DNA of 64,000 bases, taken from positions 461,224 to 525,223 of the forward strand of contig SJOL01009866.1 of the NCBI GenBank assembly GCA_004794785.1, given 5' to 3'. The position numbers and the translations under genes are program-made. The notes below the pieces were generated by a model, which did not search any database, was not told the origin of the DNA, and saw nothing but the letters and a program-made list of their open reading frames with translations. The stretch is from Opisthorchis felineus. Its lineage: Eukaryota; Platyhelminthes; Trematoda; Opisthorchiida; Opisthorchiidae. Positions 1 through 15,000 of this stretch are shown here, one piece after another (position 1 is the stretch's first letter; each line of letters begins with the position of its first letter).

Positions 1-2805
1 ATAACCGATTTCTCCAAAAATTAAGCTTTCTATTCAACGGTCATTCGGTTGTCACATAAAACTAGAATTCTCTCTCAGAAGCGATCGGCAGGCAGTCGTT
101 AGTGAGTGGATTTCTGTTTTTCATTCAGAAACCTGATAAAATGTTTAACTTGATCGGCTGGTGATCAGGTGGCAGTTGGCATTTAATTTGGTCAACTTAA
201 AGGAAGAAGTTGCCGAGGACCGGCATTAACCAGTTTCACGTCTACGGATATCTGCGGACTGGTCTGCTTGCAGAAGGGAATGATTACTGCTGCCGTTTTG
301 ATTCTGCACAGCAGGAGGTTTCTGGAAAACGGAAATCGCTCACGGGTTACCAGATTTCATTCGAACCAGAGCTACACTGTTTTGTTTTGTTTTAAACAAC
401 CAAACCTTAGTGATTAGCAGCCACCACTATTGGACTTCAATCCATAAGTTCATCGACTGTATGTGAGCTGCCCGAGTGACACGTTTGTCAACCGTCGTAC
501 GTTTTATCTAAACGCATGCAAGGAGCGGTGGCCTAATTAACCGCAATGCATAATGAGTAGTTTACGCGGGTCACGTGAGTAAACCTGAGTGTTCACACCG
601 TCCCTCGTGAACTTCGGTTAGTTATCGATTTCCTCCATCATGTGAACAACATTAAATAAATGGCCTGGGAAGCGAAGTACAGAAAGCATCTATCTAATAC
701 ACCTATTCCTTCCTATGCTTGGTAGCCGCTTATGAATGGTGGCTATAAGATTACAGGGCGAAGATTTAATTGAGCTCTACCCGCAATTACCCATCGGTTA
801 TGCACCATTGCCTCCAGGCACCAAGACCACGGCGCTGTCGTTTACTTGTTGGCAATGAAGATGCGCACTGGTGGATCCGTAACTTTTCGGGTTGGAATGG
901 AAAGTGGCAAGTGCAGTGAGGACCTGAGAACGAACAGTCCCGGCCCATGACTAAACAACTGCGCAGGAATGTCTCTGTGGTAAAGTTCAGTGGAGTCCGT
1001 GTCGGTCCATAGTAAGGATTGTTTTTGAAATTATCTCGCACTGTCTTGATTCGCTCGTTAATTCTGCGCTCGACCTACATTGCGAGTAGGCAATTCCTTC
1101 CCGGAATTCACCACAGTGCGTGTAAAGCCATTCTCACTGCTTTGGTAAACTGTTTAATGTTTGCTTACACAATTCAAGCAGCGAAGTTCGTTCTATTTAC
1201 GCTAGAGTAAGCTCAATATTATCATGCTTGGAGTTTCACATCGTTTTGTGTTCACACAGACCCCGAATCACCCTTACTGTTCAAACACAGCTTTCGCTTG
1301 TCAGTCAACTTAGGCCAAAAAGCCGAGAAGTACCTTGCAGCTGTTTAATCCCCATCGAGCATCATCCGGAATGAGCCGCTCAGGATTTTGAAGTGGCGTT
1401 GGAATTAGGGAGCTTTTGGATATTAGCTTCGTGTTCCAACATTCGACTCTGATATCGGATCAGCACGAGGGAAAGATATACAGCCACTTATCTTTTGACC
1501 ACTCAGACAGTCCCACCTGGCTTCTGGGGATGTTTTTCCTCTTGAAACTCTGTTATGTAGCAAGGATTCCGAACAGAACGGATATAGCTGAACCAAAGTG
1601 AGATGAAGGTGGGAAATCCACTCCACGGGCAGAATGAAACTTGAGACACCGAAATTGGACAGTGGATCCACAGGGTAAAAGAACCATATTTAATAGGTAA
1701 GACGGCCTCCGCGGAGATACTTCAATGACACTGCACCAGCTGTTGTACGTAACCAACTCCTTACCTTGATTCGCAAGAACGTACTGTTCACTCACAAATG
1801 ACGACTGGCGATCAAGATCTGATGTAACTAGGAAGAAATTCATGTCAATGGATGCAGGTTTGTCGCGGCTCAGTGGTTGGAGCGCGAAATTACTGACCGC
1901 AAGGCCTGTGTTTCGAACCCGACCTCTGCATCTTGACTTTTTCTGTCTAGGCTTGGGCAACCTGGCAGTATCCCAGCCCTCGTGCTTCCTTCAGATGGCA
2001 TGGCAGCTAGGCACCGGAAGGGTGTTACAGCTGAACGATTAATATTATTATTACCTTGTACTCAACACAGTAATCCCTCTGTCGAACGGCCATTTCTTTC
2101 TCAACTGTACACGCCGTTAGTAACAGATAGACTGTTTATTCTCCCGAAAATTGACCACCCAACGCACAGGACTGGTTGACTTGAAAAACATAATATGCAT
2201 GCAGCAGAGCAGTATACCAGAACAAGATACAGCGGAAGAGCTGGACCCAACTGATACAAACATCGTCAGCGCCTTATAGGCACTTTAAATCTCGCGCTTA
2301 TAAAAGTACCATTGAACATTCTTTGGCATGTTATTTTAATCTTGAAGCTAGACGGGGAAAGGTACTGGGATACCTCAGACTTTTTGAAAATAAAACACAA
2401 TACTGATAAAGCCGTTGTAATACTGATTGTGTGCATTCGAAATAGGTGTATGAAGAGTCCGTTAAGAAGAAATCTCACAATCACATATTGAAAACCTTTC
2501 AGGTAGACAAAATACCACAGCTTCTGTGAGTTTACTAAGATAGAAAAAATAACAAAGGAAATTAATTATCACTGGTGCACTGCTATATACAATCGTTGGC
2601 GTGGCATAAAAACACGGCGATGGGCCAAGTAGACCCAATCTCATACACTGTGACCACGGAGGATGAAAGTGACTGGACACAAGAAATGTTTGTCTGGATG
2701 AAGTGAACACTTACAGTTCTCATAATATATTCGAAAAGCGGTAATAAGTAGAGATAGACTGAGTGGCGCTGAATACCTTCCTCTTTGGTGTACCAAACGT
2801 AGGAG
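1..2805. other. 3' flank of the RasGEF gene, no further gene seen
   Basis: This stretch holds the presumed 3' untranslated region of the minus-strand gene, one SINE copy (1866-2056) and otherwise unrecognised sequence. Open frames here are short, overlapping and unlike protein families I know. Confidence 0.5.
1866..2056 (+). mobile_element. tRNA-derived SINE
   Basis: The head has an A-box-like GGCTCAGTGGTTGG and a B-box-like TTTCGAACCC, the internal promoter pattern of tRNA-derived SINEs. The body has CTAGGCTTGGGCAACCTGGC, shared with the other copies. The 3' end is ATTATTATTA, an RTE-type trinucleotide tail. Confidence 0.75.
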
Positions 2806-3077
2806 TCAGGGATCTGGCGGAAATATAGCCACTACTGATCCACGAATGCGGTCAGATTGTTGGGATGTACGCTTGTTGGGCCTTGGACTAGCAATCACAG
2901 TGAATGGCGGATGTCTTGTGCGAAAACTGGTGATCATAGACACTTTCTTCAGTCTACGAACGCAGGCACATTCAAAAAGAATATCAGCGTCTTCTGCGCT
3001 TGTGGATTTCACAGCCGAATCGTCTAAACTGGAACACAGCTCATGATACGCATTGGCGGTGGTCGGAAGGATACGAT
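2806..3077 (-). CDS. RasGEF terminal exon: end of RA domain, stop codon
   Basis: 272 nt ending in TGA at 2808-2806. The acceptor is [30 protein letters not shown] matches the RA motif L-x-I-P-x-x-A-N-V-F-Y-A-M, and [13 protein letters not shown] fits the last RA strand. A basic tail follows. On the minus strand downstream, an ATTAAA (about 2339) and an AATAAA (2140-2135) are possible polyadenylation signals, but I cannot choose between them. Confidence 0.75.
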
Positions 3078-6000
3078 CTGTGAAAGTGAGATAGTTTGTG
3101 GGCGAGAGTAGAAAACAGCCAATGAAACTGGCGGATAAGTGATGACCCTGAGAGCTTAATCATCTTAAAAAAGCTCTATAACCGCGATAGAAAATAAACA
3201 TGTTGCAGAGGAATACAAGAGTGGTAGCCTTCCCTCCCCAACGCAGGATTCAAAACATTAGGGTCAACACATGATAGGAATACTGCTGACTTTTCCAAAC
3301 TTGTTACGATTTGATCGGCCCAGTCTGCAGACCCACCGAACCTAGAAACAACCCGTAATTCTACCGGACGGTCCAGTTCTTGTTTTAGGACGTTGCAAGT
3401 CGTCTTACCAGCAACTCAACGGCGACGGCACTGTCCACTACGGGCAAATCAACTTCTTCTGGAGGACATCCTAACTTGGAGCATGAACCAAAGCGTACTT
3501 TTCGAAGGCATTGGTTGAGTCAACCGAACGGATCAAATTCGCGTGATTAACGGATGCCTGCGAATCCAACAATTGGATTCGTCGCAAATAACTGTTGTTC
3601 AGTCGTCGCCGTTGTCCTTGTTCTGTTCTACATTGACGGGCTGATTGTCGAAGCTTTTACAAGGATATCGTAGTCTTCTAAAACTATGCTGGAAACGATC
3701 TGTGACTTGCATCGTAATCCCTGGATAACTAAACTCAACCCATAACGCCAGTGCATCGCTGTGATTTCGAATGCCGCTAAATGAGTACTGGTCTTCGTCG
3801 ACCCGCGGAAAAAAATTGACAGAGACCGGACGACACTGGTTTCCGACTTTTTGTGAACACTAGGCCAGACCGTGCAGTGTTCCTCCTTAGACTCACCTTT
3901 CACTCCACATTTGCAGTTGTCTGGCATTAATTTTGTCACCGACTTAAGGCGTGTCGCTGGCTTCTCTGCTGCCTCACGAAAATCTCTAGTTAATACAAAA
4001 CATTGGTTTTTCTTGGATTACCATTAGTACTGTCCGCGTTTTCAAAACTGTGCATGGCAGAAGACATTGTCAACGCGATGGACAATGCTTTACCTAAATA
4101 CAGAGCCAATCCACCCGTTTCCGAGCTTGGGACTCTCACAGCCTTTCTGAATGACTAAGCGCGATATTCACTTGGGGGGTATCCGCATACCAAAACGACC
4201 CGCTGAATGAAGAACAGAAATTCCGACAAGGAGTGCTGGGTCTTATCTGAGGATCTCTCTAGATGAGTCGTACAGAGTTTTGGAGAAGTCTGTCCTTGAG
4301 GGGAGTATGGTTGGAATCCATGTAAACGATGTGATTAGTTATAACTGTTCTGGTTTTGCTGTTCGCGCAATGCCTGTAAAATGAAAGGGATGGCGTTGTG
4401 AGTTGTCGAAAGATAGCGATGCGCCGAAACGTCTGAAAACCACTGGGAAAAGATTACTTACTGAGGTTTTTCGGATGAAGCTCGACCAGGTCAAATTCAG
4501 ACACACAAAAATCGGGAACTCGAAACTTGGTCAGGACTCGGAAAAGTACATCGGAGACGCTGTCTGTCAACGAGACCTGTTAGTTTGGGAAAAAGAAGTC
4601 CACACGCATATGCATGAAAACGCATCAAGCCGAGGGAATTCATAATGCGTTCATTTGATAAGCCGATGTATGAAACTAGTTTGTTTGGTGGGTCGGAGGC
4701 CATTGGCAGAGGTTGTGGTTGAGTAATTAGGTATATTGATTAACTGTGTTGGATTGGAGATTAATGTGGCAAATTCAGAGTAAAATTGACTGGTCCTTGA
4801 AGTCGACAGAACAGCATCAATAGCCCTCCGTACAGCCCAGATTTTTCTCAATCAGGCACAAAGTAAGTTAGGAGTACTTGGGAACCTGAGTAATGACCTC
4901 GTCAAAAGCTTCCCGTAAAGATAAAAAAAGTGGCCCATATTACCTAGTTCAAAGACTGCAATACTACATAGTGCGTCTTCACCATTGTTATGGGCCAAAG
5001 TCCTATCTGGAACCTCTTAGCACCATCTATCAAGACGTGTTTCAATCATGTCAGAATCTCCAGGGGAGGGATCACAGGCCTGACTGCGTTGCTGCCAGTG
5101 TTCTTCAAAAAAGGAATAGATAAGCTGGACACTTGGATGAAAAAGGTCGCAGTAACGGGCTCACCTCTTCGATCACTGAGTGTTCAAATGGAATATTTTC
5201 CCCGCAGGACTTGTGCAAGTTTGGCGTGGACCCAAGTCCGACGGACTTCCAGGATTTGCTAATTGGAGCGGTGATTGAACTGACGTAGAGTGGATCATCT
5301 AGGGTCACTCGTATACGAATTCTCATGAGTCTGGGTTGACTTAGACTGCGACAGCGAAATTCTCGTGGAATAAGCGGGGAATGCCGATGGGGCTTGGAAG
5401 ACGAGCGACGCTGGATAAGATAAAACGAGAAGGATCAATAATGTACGCAAGATGTGGGTTGGAAACTACAGTCAAATCGAAATAACCCCATTATTTAGGT
5501 GACTAAAGATGATTAAAGCTGTGAGTCATACACAAAAGTCTCGATGATAGTTATGGCACGTGATATGCATGGTAATAGCCACGTTGCTGATAATCTGCGG
5601 TGGTATGTGCTACGGACTTTCAAGTATCGCTGGTTACATTTCCAGATGAATCCTTGATTTGGAATTCCAAACAGAGGAAATTAAGAGTGGGCATGGCGTT
5701 GCAAGTTTCGGTATTTCTTTATGTGAGCGAATAGCGTGAGTCAGAATTGGACAATCAACCTATGGACCTATTCAGCTATTGCAGTCATATGACGAAAATA
5801 GATCAAGCTAACTGATGTGCCCCAGTTTTTTTTTCTGATAAGAAACAGCCACAAAGACCGGTTTACCAAAATAGCACATTGTGAATAAGCCATTAGACCA
5901 CTCGTTTCTAACCCAAGTTCATACGCGAAACCCGTGAGTCAGTGACAGATTATCACATTTGAGCGAACCTATAGACTCAAAACTGGTGTTCGAGCAGTCA

Positions 6001-9000
6001 TTAATTGATCACTATGCCACACCGTGTTCGGGATTCTTATTTCCCCAAAAAGTGCTCACTTCTGAGGAGCATTCGGCTGAAATTTTCCGGCACCTTTCTG
6101 TGGGGTTGTTATATGGCTTCTCAATTCGACTGCAGTGTTCGCGAGACTAGGACTGCCTTGACATTCTCCATCCGTTAGGCCGCAATACAAGAGCGTGTCA
6201 TGATGCACTCTGGCAGTAAAACCCCCACAAACCAATATTTACTCGAGTCCCGAGTCTCTCCGTGGACATTCTCGGTCGCGTTATTTCTTCCGGGCTAATT
6301 CGACGTGCTTGCAAGAAGAACTTCCGATTGCTCCTCTTGTGGTGGCTCGTTGACGCAGATGCGGCTCTAGCACAATATGCATATCTGTACGACATCCGTA
6401 AGCATTATGCCACAAAATAGTCTATTTTACGAAAAAGCTGCATTACTTCGTAAACTTTTACTGCTGTATCAGCGGTCCCTCATAGAAAAAAGCAAGAAAA
6501 CGTTCTTCAGTGGAACAACGGTACCGTCTAATGGTAACTTCACCATGCGTTTTTATCACTCTTCGGACTATTGTTTTTGCTTTTCCGAGTGCAGTAGGAC
6601 TGCTTAGCATCCCTGAAATTAATTTTGTGATTGTGAACCACGTGACTTGAATTTCGCTCATTTTTCAACAAACCTCTGAATGAAAGTCGTAAAGTATCTG
6701 CACGATGAGATGATCCATTGGACGGCATGTGGTGGTACTAGCCGGCAGACGGTTGCTCTCGCCGGCTTGTCGAGTATCACTGTCATGCGTCTTTTGGCAG
6801 TTAACTAATTGGTCAATTAAAGGTCAGCTGCATGCCATCCAAAACAGGCACGAGGACTGAGACACTGCCAGAATGCCCAAGTCTAGACAGGAACAGTCTA
6901 CAGGCAGAGACTGGGTTCGAACCAAGGACCTTCCGGACAGTAAGTTCGTGCCTTAAACACTGAACTATTTGGGCTAGGGATTTGAACTACCGACCCTCTC
7001 TTCTACATAACACATTTTGATATTCCCCAACAGCGGTTTGTCGCGGAAATGCGTTGTGAAACACTTGCTGTACGGATTCACGGTTCCTCCGAGATGTAAA
7101 ATGCGTGAGGTATTTGATCTCGTTTAGTTTTAGGGGGTGAAAGGACATGTATCCATAAATGATATAAACAAACATGTGTGCCGTAATGTGGGGATGTATC
7201 ATCTGTACTCACCCTGTCAGTGACTGGTGATCCTGAAGTGGTGGTATTTCTTTCGCATTCAGAGGAAAATTGTCGCCCCGAATATCGTGCCGACTTTGTT
7301 AGCTTCTGCCTGAGTGAAAGCGGCGTTTTTCTCCCAATGGGTTCAATGTTAGTTGTGGAGGCGCGATGAACGTTGTCCGCCGTCTCCTGGTTGAAGTACG
7401 GGTGTGAAAATATGGACGGTCTGCTAGATGAATGGTTGCTAACTGAATGGGATTTGGGTCTTGTCACCGGAGAACTGCCGGAAATCGCTGTTAGTTTGGA
7501 ACAACTGGCATAATTGGAAGCCATTTTGGGTGGGGCTAACGATGAGGAACTGCAAGGTGTGAATAAAAGTGATTCGAATGAGAATGTATGCAGGGAAGCT
7601 CCGAAGATAGTACCATCTCAGTAGTATATAACTGATCAAGGCCATAGTTTCCAGCAGCCTATAGTTCTCTGAAAAGAATTTGACCTCCGTTCGTGATCGC
7701 GGACTGTATTCCAAAGTTGGTGTTCCTGAAATCATTGAACTGGGGTCGGAAATATCTGGTAGATTTCCATTCTGAACTATCCGCAAAACAAATACGAAAC
7801 TTAATCCTAATCTACTGAAGCCAGAGTGCACCGAAGAAACTGGTACCATTGCAACTGATCAGCGCAGCATCTCTCAGCACTTAAATTAAAACGATGAAGC
7901 AATTATCCTGTTTGTGTGCCCCTAGACAATTTTTTAACTCTTCCGTAATGTTGAAGTAACAATGAAGGCCAAAATTGGATAGAAGTAAAAAATCTTCCCG
8001 AGATTTGGTGAGTTATCTTTTCATCGTGATCGCAGGTATGGACTTGGGAGAGAGATTCAGCTTTACCAAGGTTTGCAGCTTGTATCTTCCAGGTTCTGTG
8101 GCACCATTAGACCCAGAATATGGGCAGAAAATGTAATTGGGAAAAACGCGACCGATCGGTTGCGCCATTCTCATTCGATGCAGCGACAAAATCACATAGC
8201 GCACAGAAACCAACGCCTTTGGGTATTGCAGTGATGTAAACTGGGCTAGGAGACCATACTGTCTTACTAAGCTAACGGTTGCAGAATCCATATGCAGACA
8301 GTGGCTACGACAAGAGTGCATCGTGCGAGGGTTGTCTAGCTCCTTCACAAAGAATTTGATAAACACGACCAAGTTTGACCCCATCTCTGGATTTTGAAAA
8401 TTTGAGCTGGAGGAGGCTCAGCGATTAAGCGCGAACTTACTAAACAGAAGAGCTGTGGCTTGAGCTCAACTCCGGTATCTTGACTGCTTCCATCTAGGCC
8501 TGAGCAGCCTGACAGTGTCTCAGCCCTCGTGTTTCCTTCGGGTGGCAAGGCAACTGCACAGCAAGAGGATTTTACGGTTATTTTTACGATTTCTATTATC
8601 TTTGGAGATCTACAAATCGCCGTCAGCTGAGGAATATCACTTGTATTACCTACTTAAGTGTCGGTTTCGCTGGCCACCCTTTTTAGCTGTCCGTGTGACT
8701 GTTCAGTGTGCTTCTGCGTAAATTCTTTGAGGATGGCAACGTAAACCATTCAGGTTATTCCTTCGTGTTAGCCATCAGTTAAAATTGATATTCCGCCACT
8801 TTTCTGCGTTTTTCCGACATTTTCCGTACCCGCTGCCATAGTTGACATATGCTTGATATTGACGTGATCAACGTTCCGTTCAGTGATACTGTAAGCAATC
8901 CTGGTCTCAATTGTTATTTACATTGGGCACGTGTGACTCATCGATGATCCGGTCGATACGAATAGACTCGTTAGAGCTTGAATTAGGCCCGGGTGGCAGT

Positions 9001-12000
9001 GCCAAAGTGGGCGGTTCCACTAAAGGAGGCTATGATCAGTCTTGGATTATAATTCATATAGTTTGTATAAGTTGGCCCAGGCAAGCAACGGCGAAATCAA
9101 ACATCGGAAACATTCATTTACTGTAAATATTGATTTAATGGTCTTTGTGCCAAGAGAGGTGCTTCAGAGGTGTGGTTTACATAACTGCTAACTCTGGCAC
9201 CTCTTACAACTGACAACAACTCCAGTGCTTATGTCTTTCTGGTAGGGCATTTTCCTTCGTCTTACTGTTCTTTTGAAGAGTCTATTCATGGACTCACCTG
9301 CGGACGCCGAATCGCTGTGTAATGTCGTCACGGTGGTCTTTTTACCCCTAAATGGACTCGTATCTTCCATATCGGACGTGTGGCCGTTTAATTCCGACCT
9401 ATGTAATCTAATTTCCAACGTGGAGATGTTATATTCTCGTATCTGGCTGCTTGGCTCCAAGCATCTCGAACGACTCCGAACACACAAAGACTATGCACAC
9501 AAATGTGGGGAGCGTACTGACGTGACTATTCAGATAAGACAGGAATAAAGAAATTGAAGTCTACTCTAGTTTCCGATCTAAGGGGTCTAAACGCGTCCGG
9601 AGAGGTGTTCAGTTGTATCAGCTCTGTTTGTTGGGGAAACTCTGGCACACACTTACCACCTGGATTTGAGCACTCTAAACGCAGTTTTTTGCGTTTCCAC
9701 TGCATCTTCCAACATTTTCAGCCCAATTTCTTTTTCAACTGACAAATCGCCCTGATATTTCGAGGAGTATTTGATGCTTTAAACCTGCCGGTTAACGGCC
9801 TCTATTGGGCCTCAGTAACTCAAGTACTGTGCCGACGGGTTGACTGAAGCTGGAGTATACATTACTAATGCGACCTATACCAATTTATCTAGGCCTGACC
9901 TTTGGGAGACTGTTCCCATTAAACCTGTCCTCAAACGAGCGGATGACGCCAGTGCTTCATCTCCAGTCATGATGAAAGTCACGCATATGACAGTATCACT
10001 TGATATTTGCTCTTGCTTGTTTTCTCGTTGTGCCCGCCCGAGTTTGCTTACAAAACGACTTGTAGTGTACTGGATGCTCCCCATCTCCTTGTTCATTTGA
10101 CCGCTTCGTCTCTGGACGAACGCCACTCCACATTCAAATTGTTTTTCACGACGATTCCCTGGCAAAATTGCCAGGAATGTATGACTGGCTCAAAATAATA
10201 AGTTGTAGTAAAAGTGCAAAAACATTGATTTCTACGCGATTCGTTGTTTGACAGCCAGAATAAATGAGGTCTTTGCAGAAGCTTGTCAACAACTGTTTCG
10301 AATAAGTACGGCAATCAACCAGAGGAACGAGCACCCCTGAGAGGAATAAAAAGCGCTCTTTTCCGGCTTCGAAGGCGGTGGCTGCTTTGACCTGCTCCTT
10401 GAGAGGGAGAGGTCTCATAAGAAGCTTACCGTAATGTCTTAATGGTAGCCATAACTTGTGAAAACAGGTGATAAAGCTATTTTGGGGATACACGACTCAA
10501 AACTCCTGTATCTCACTCAGGACATGTTTGATATAATGACAGCCCAAAGAAAAAAGTCAGGAGACTCACAGATCATTCGGAGATTTCCAAGCAGCTTGAG
10601 AATCCCAGCTAAAGTAAGCAAAAGATGTTGCTGATGCGATGACAACAAATGTGTAAAACACAGTTGACAAGGTGGTGAAGTTGGTAGCTGCCACTACATT
10701 AAATGCATATAGTTGCCATTTTCCAAAGAAACTTTAACAGGCTGAGTAGAAACAAGCTATATCGATCAGCCTTTGCAACATGCACACGCTGACGTATCAT
10801 GTGATCCCGTTTTCAGGTTAGAACGGTGAGTCCGATAAATTCTCGGACTGACTGAGCAGATCTATGACGGCTAACTAAGAAAAGAGAGAATATGCCACTC
10901 AAATCCTATCCGATTTCTCACACAGATCTCTAGTCAGGTGTGAAATTACCTTGTCGAACACTCCAATTCAACACCAACGGTTCGAAAGAGACCTTTAAAT
11001 GGATAAATATGAAGGCTCTCGATGTCTTAGCATTGCAGGGGATGCATTCTAGGCATAATAACCATGCTAACCAATTTGTTTTTGGCCAACTATATCTTCT
11101 TTGCTCCAATCGTTAGAGAGCTAGTCGACATGTTTGTTGTACTCAGAGTCAAATCTGCGGTGCAAATGTAGCTTCAACAAAGCCGACAAGCAAAATCGAT
11201 AGAACTGTACATCAAAACCAAGTATACCTCTACAATACGCGCGAACTTTTGAAACGATTGATGGTGTGAGGCACATTCTTGCACCATCAAAAGCTGTCGG
11301 GTGTTGGGACCACAAAATAGCTGCTTGAAAGGTTGCACAATGTTAACTGATTTAAACTAAACCAGAAAAATACTGTCAACACATCGGCGTACTTACGTCA
11401 TACAGCTTGCCGAATCTTGTGCTGGTTCGATTTCCAAAGACAACTGACGTCTGTGGGAAGGGGAATAACAACGAGATTGTCGCAAAATGCACACTAGAAA
11501 TCCGAGAAATTAGAGATGACAGTTATCTGAAAAACGACATTGGAACACTAGGTGTTCCCCGAGATGACCTCTCTTAGAAGGGCACGAAGTGTGAGAAAAA
11601 GCCAACAAAAAGTGCAGCACGTGATGGCGTGGACGGTGAACAAATTGACCAAATGGGTTCACTCCACTCCGCGTTTAACCTATATTTAATTACCAGGTTG
11701 ATGCACCCTTTCGTCAAAAGTACTACCAGAATCGCTGAGAGGGCAGTGGGTGGTCCCAGATGTCGTCCAGAAACCATATCTTTTCTTTGTTAAGACGTCC
11801 TGATATTCTTCATAGGATGGCCCCATGAAATTCGACGATTAGATTAGAATTCTACGGTGTCTCAATAGAAAACCAGGGGTTCCTACTGGATGACGAGTTT
11901 AAGTATCACAAAGAGGTGGTCAAACTCTGGCACGAAATCCAAGGAGTTCTATGATCCTGGGGATATCAACTTGACGTCCAGTTATTCTCAGATTCCATCG

Positions 12001-15000
12001 ACAAACTAGGGTTTCTATAGGGTCACTTTGAGAATTTTTGGGGATAATTGAGGAGAAATGGATGTTTTACCATGCCAGTGTCAATCAACAAGTGGCATAC
12101 GCGTTTTACATTTGTAAATAATTCGACGGGATTGTCTTTGAAAAAAGTTGAGCTTTTGTTGTACAAAACAGCTGAGGTAGTTTTCTGACGCAGAAGTAAA
12201 TTCTTATGTGACTGCACCGCGAAATTCCAAAATGCGACCAGGCCGTCGTGATGTTAATCTTCAGCTTCAGCAGCAAAACATACAATTCTCCTCAGAACGA
12301 GCCAGGTTTGCTATCACACACGAAAAGGAAACTCGCTGGAGTGGTGGGCTGATAAAAAAATTAGATTTCAGCTTTCTTTAATACGTTGGTAAGGAGTGGA
12401 CCGAATTCATTTCAGATCAAATTGGTACCAAACTGAATTTGTTCCTTTGTTTTTTGTTTACGAACTCTAATCGTTTGGATTATACTAAGGTAGTTCCTCG
12501 CTACGTCGCCACCGACTTTTCGTATGGCCGAACTAATAGCGGGTCTTTATTCATAAAATACATATTTTTGTCGATTTCCCGGAATATAGAGGCATCCGCG
12601 GAACCTACAGTCAAGTGCTTTTGCGGAGTTGATTATTCATATAAGGCCATCTATAATTCACAGTAAATTGTAATTTGGTAATTTCAAAACGAAAAAAATT
12701 GAAAATGGGGTAAAACATCAGCAAACAAATGCAGTGGACGAGACATAGAGAACACCTAACCGAAACGCAGTCCTGGCACCTTGAAGCGTCTTTCGAACAG
12801 CTGAAAACGCTCTGCTTTAGTGCGCAGCACAAAAAGCGTGATCACTTTCACCCACAGCGTACAGTACTGCACAGCCGATTCAGCACCGTCGTCTTCAATG
12901 AAGTCACCGGCTTTTTATACTGAATTTGCTGTGTTACATTACGTAAAAGCACAGTTGTGGTATTAAAACCTTCAAGGCCTGACGATAGACTTAGCCACTG
13001 AGATTGAAAACCTGAGATTTGTTCAATTTGACATTCAAATTGATGGGTTAATACAAATAATAGGGACTTCGGAGTTTCGGCTATGAGACCGTTTTGACAG
13101 ACTCAAAATGGGAGTGGGACGGAAGCCCAAATCAGCCAACCAATAAAGCAACTGTCAAGCCAATTTCATTTTAATTGAGAAACAGCAATCTCAACCATTA
13201 CTTTTTCCCCAGACACAGTCAAAGGTTAAATAATCGCCTTTGAGACAGTTGCAAAATAAGTCAACTGAATGTATGCATGGTGGAGAACTGTGAGGGAGAT
13301 AATATGTGCGTGTGTTACTCTAGCATTGGTGCGAGTCTCCATGTGACCGCCCCTTCTTCGAGACGAACAGCGTTTTCATTCTCGAATGACTTTTCTAAAC
13401 CTTATTATCCGTCTCGAATCAGAAATGCGACCGAACGTATAGACGGCTCAACTTAGCAGTCACATCAGAAAATATGAATGTGAATATAGTCCACCAGTCA
13501 GCTGTCCGTTCAAGTGATCCTGGCCAAGTAACGAATCAATCAGACATACTGCGTCATTTGCTTCCTTATTACGCTGATATTTGACACCAGCAGTTTCCGT
13601 GATGGTAATATATCCAGTTTTTTTGGGTACACATTCCGTCTATTCTCCCAGTCATACTTGTGAATGTCGAACGTCTTGGTGGTGAAATCTATCAATAGGA
13701 AGCGATTCTCTCATCGCTTTCAAATTTTACTTATAGCTAAAGTGACAGTTATGAAGTCTGCTTGTCAGCAGCGACCTCCACATGGTGACCTCTCATTCCC
13801 TAAAGCGGAGCTTTTCTTCCCCAGAGAGACCAAAAACAGAACCAAAACGGAGACAATTGCTGATTCCCGAAACGACTGATTCATCCAAGACAAAACACTA
13901 CAATGGATACGTCTTGCGGCCCTAACCCAAAATGACTGGCTGACTGACATGGCTAGACGCCGATACCATCAGCATTGTTGAGCAGTATCAGGCCACAGCA
14001 ATGGGCTGTTTCTAAGTGAACTGGACGTGAATTGGCCAGCGATAATTAAGCCCAGGAAACACGCATAACATCAAAAACTGAAAGGTGTCACAGTGGTTAC
14101 GTAAGGTTCCGTGGGTTTAACTCGCAGTTTGACAATCTTCGTTATTTCCGGGAATCTTGGTTCCCTTGTTTATTAATACAGCATGTGTTCTGAATTGTGC
14201 GACAAACCGGGCAATGACTACAGACCGAAAAGAGAGATGTCCAGCAAAAGCATGCGCGATCTTACAATTTCCAATTAAGTGTACTCAAAATCCGGGGAAA
14301 AGAAGCAGCGCCCAGCTTAAAAATCCTATTTTGGGTCCTGCGGAGGCATTGAACAAGGTCGTTGCTCCACAGTGACGCTCAAACAAAGCACGGCATTGCA
14401 TGCTCCTCCTCAGGGAGGAAATTTACTATGCTTTCATCCCTTAAAGGAAACAAACTCCACATAACCAGAAAGGGTCCACATTCTGGTTCGTCAAATGAGT
14501 ACAGAAACGGTAAGAAACTACTGGCCCAGGGTTGTTAGACGACAGTCAATAAAAAAGCAACATCAATAGCACTCTTGCTGTCCTATTATGCAATGTTAGT
14601 GGTGTCCCACAGATATTAATTGATGTGGACTGACCGATGATTTATCAAGGGGTTAGGGTTTGGATATTTCAAAAGGCTACAATATAGAGTGGAGCTAGTG
14701 AAGCTAGAAAATGAGGGCAATGAAATTACATGGGATGAAATCAACTTTTGTTTTGATTGGCCAACTCGGCTGCCATATTTACTCAATAATCAATATCACT
14801 TAGCTTCAGCTGTTAAAACAGAAAAGAACGCAAAAGCAGGTTACCAGCCGGTTCCCAAAGGGATGGAACAAGACAATCGAATTAAGACAGGAACGGTATG
14901 GGGGAGAATGAATGTGGAACAGACCGCGAACGGACTCACGCTTCGTCTTCCGAAAGCGAGGGGAACGAGTCCAACCAACACTTGTACTTCTCGTCTACCT

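Noticed and set aside
1796..1827. 32-nt microexon-like segment (TSDLDRQSSF) with good acceptor and GTGAGT donor, at first taken as part of the RA domain
   Set aside because: It lies beyond the stop codon of the terminal exon at 2806, and the RA domain is fully accounted for at 5.4-2.8 kb.
6235..6362. Exon-like stretch on the minus strand ending CGA|GTAAAT
   Set aside because: Exons 7549-7213 and 5410-5165 join directly in phase 0; this segment needs phase 2 on entry and cannot fit between them.
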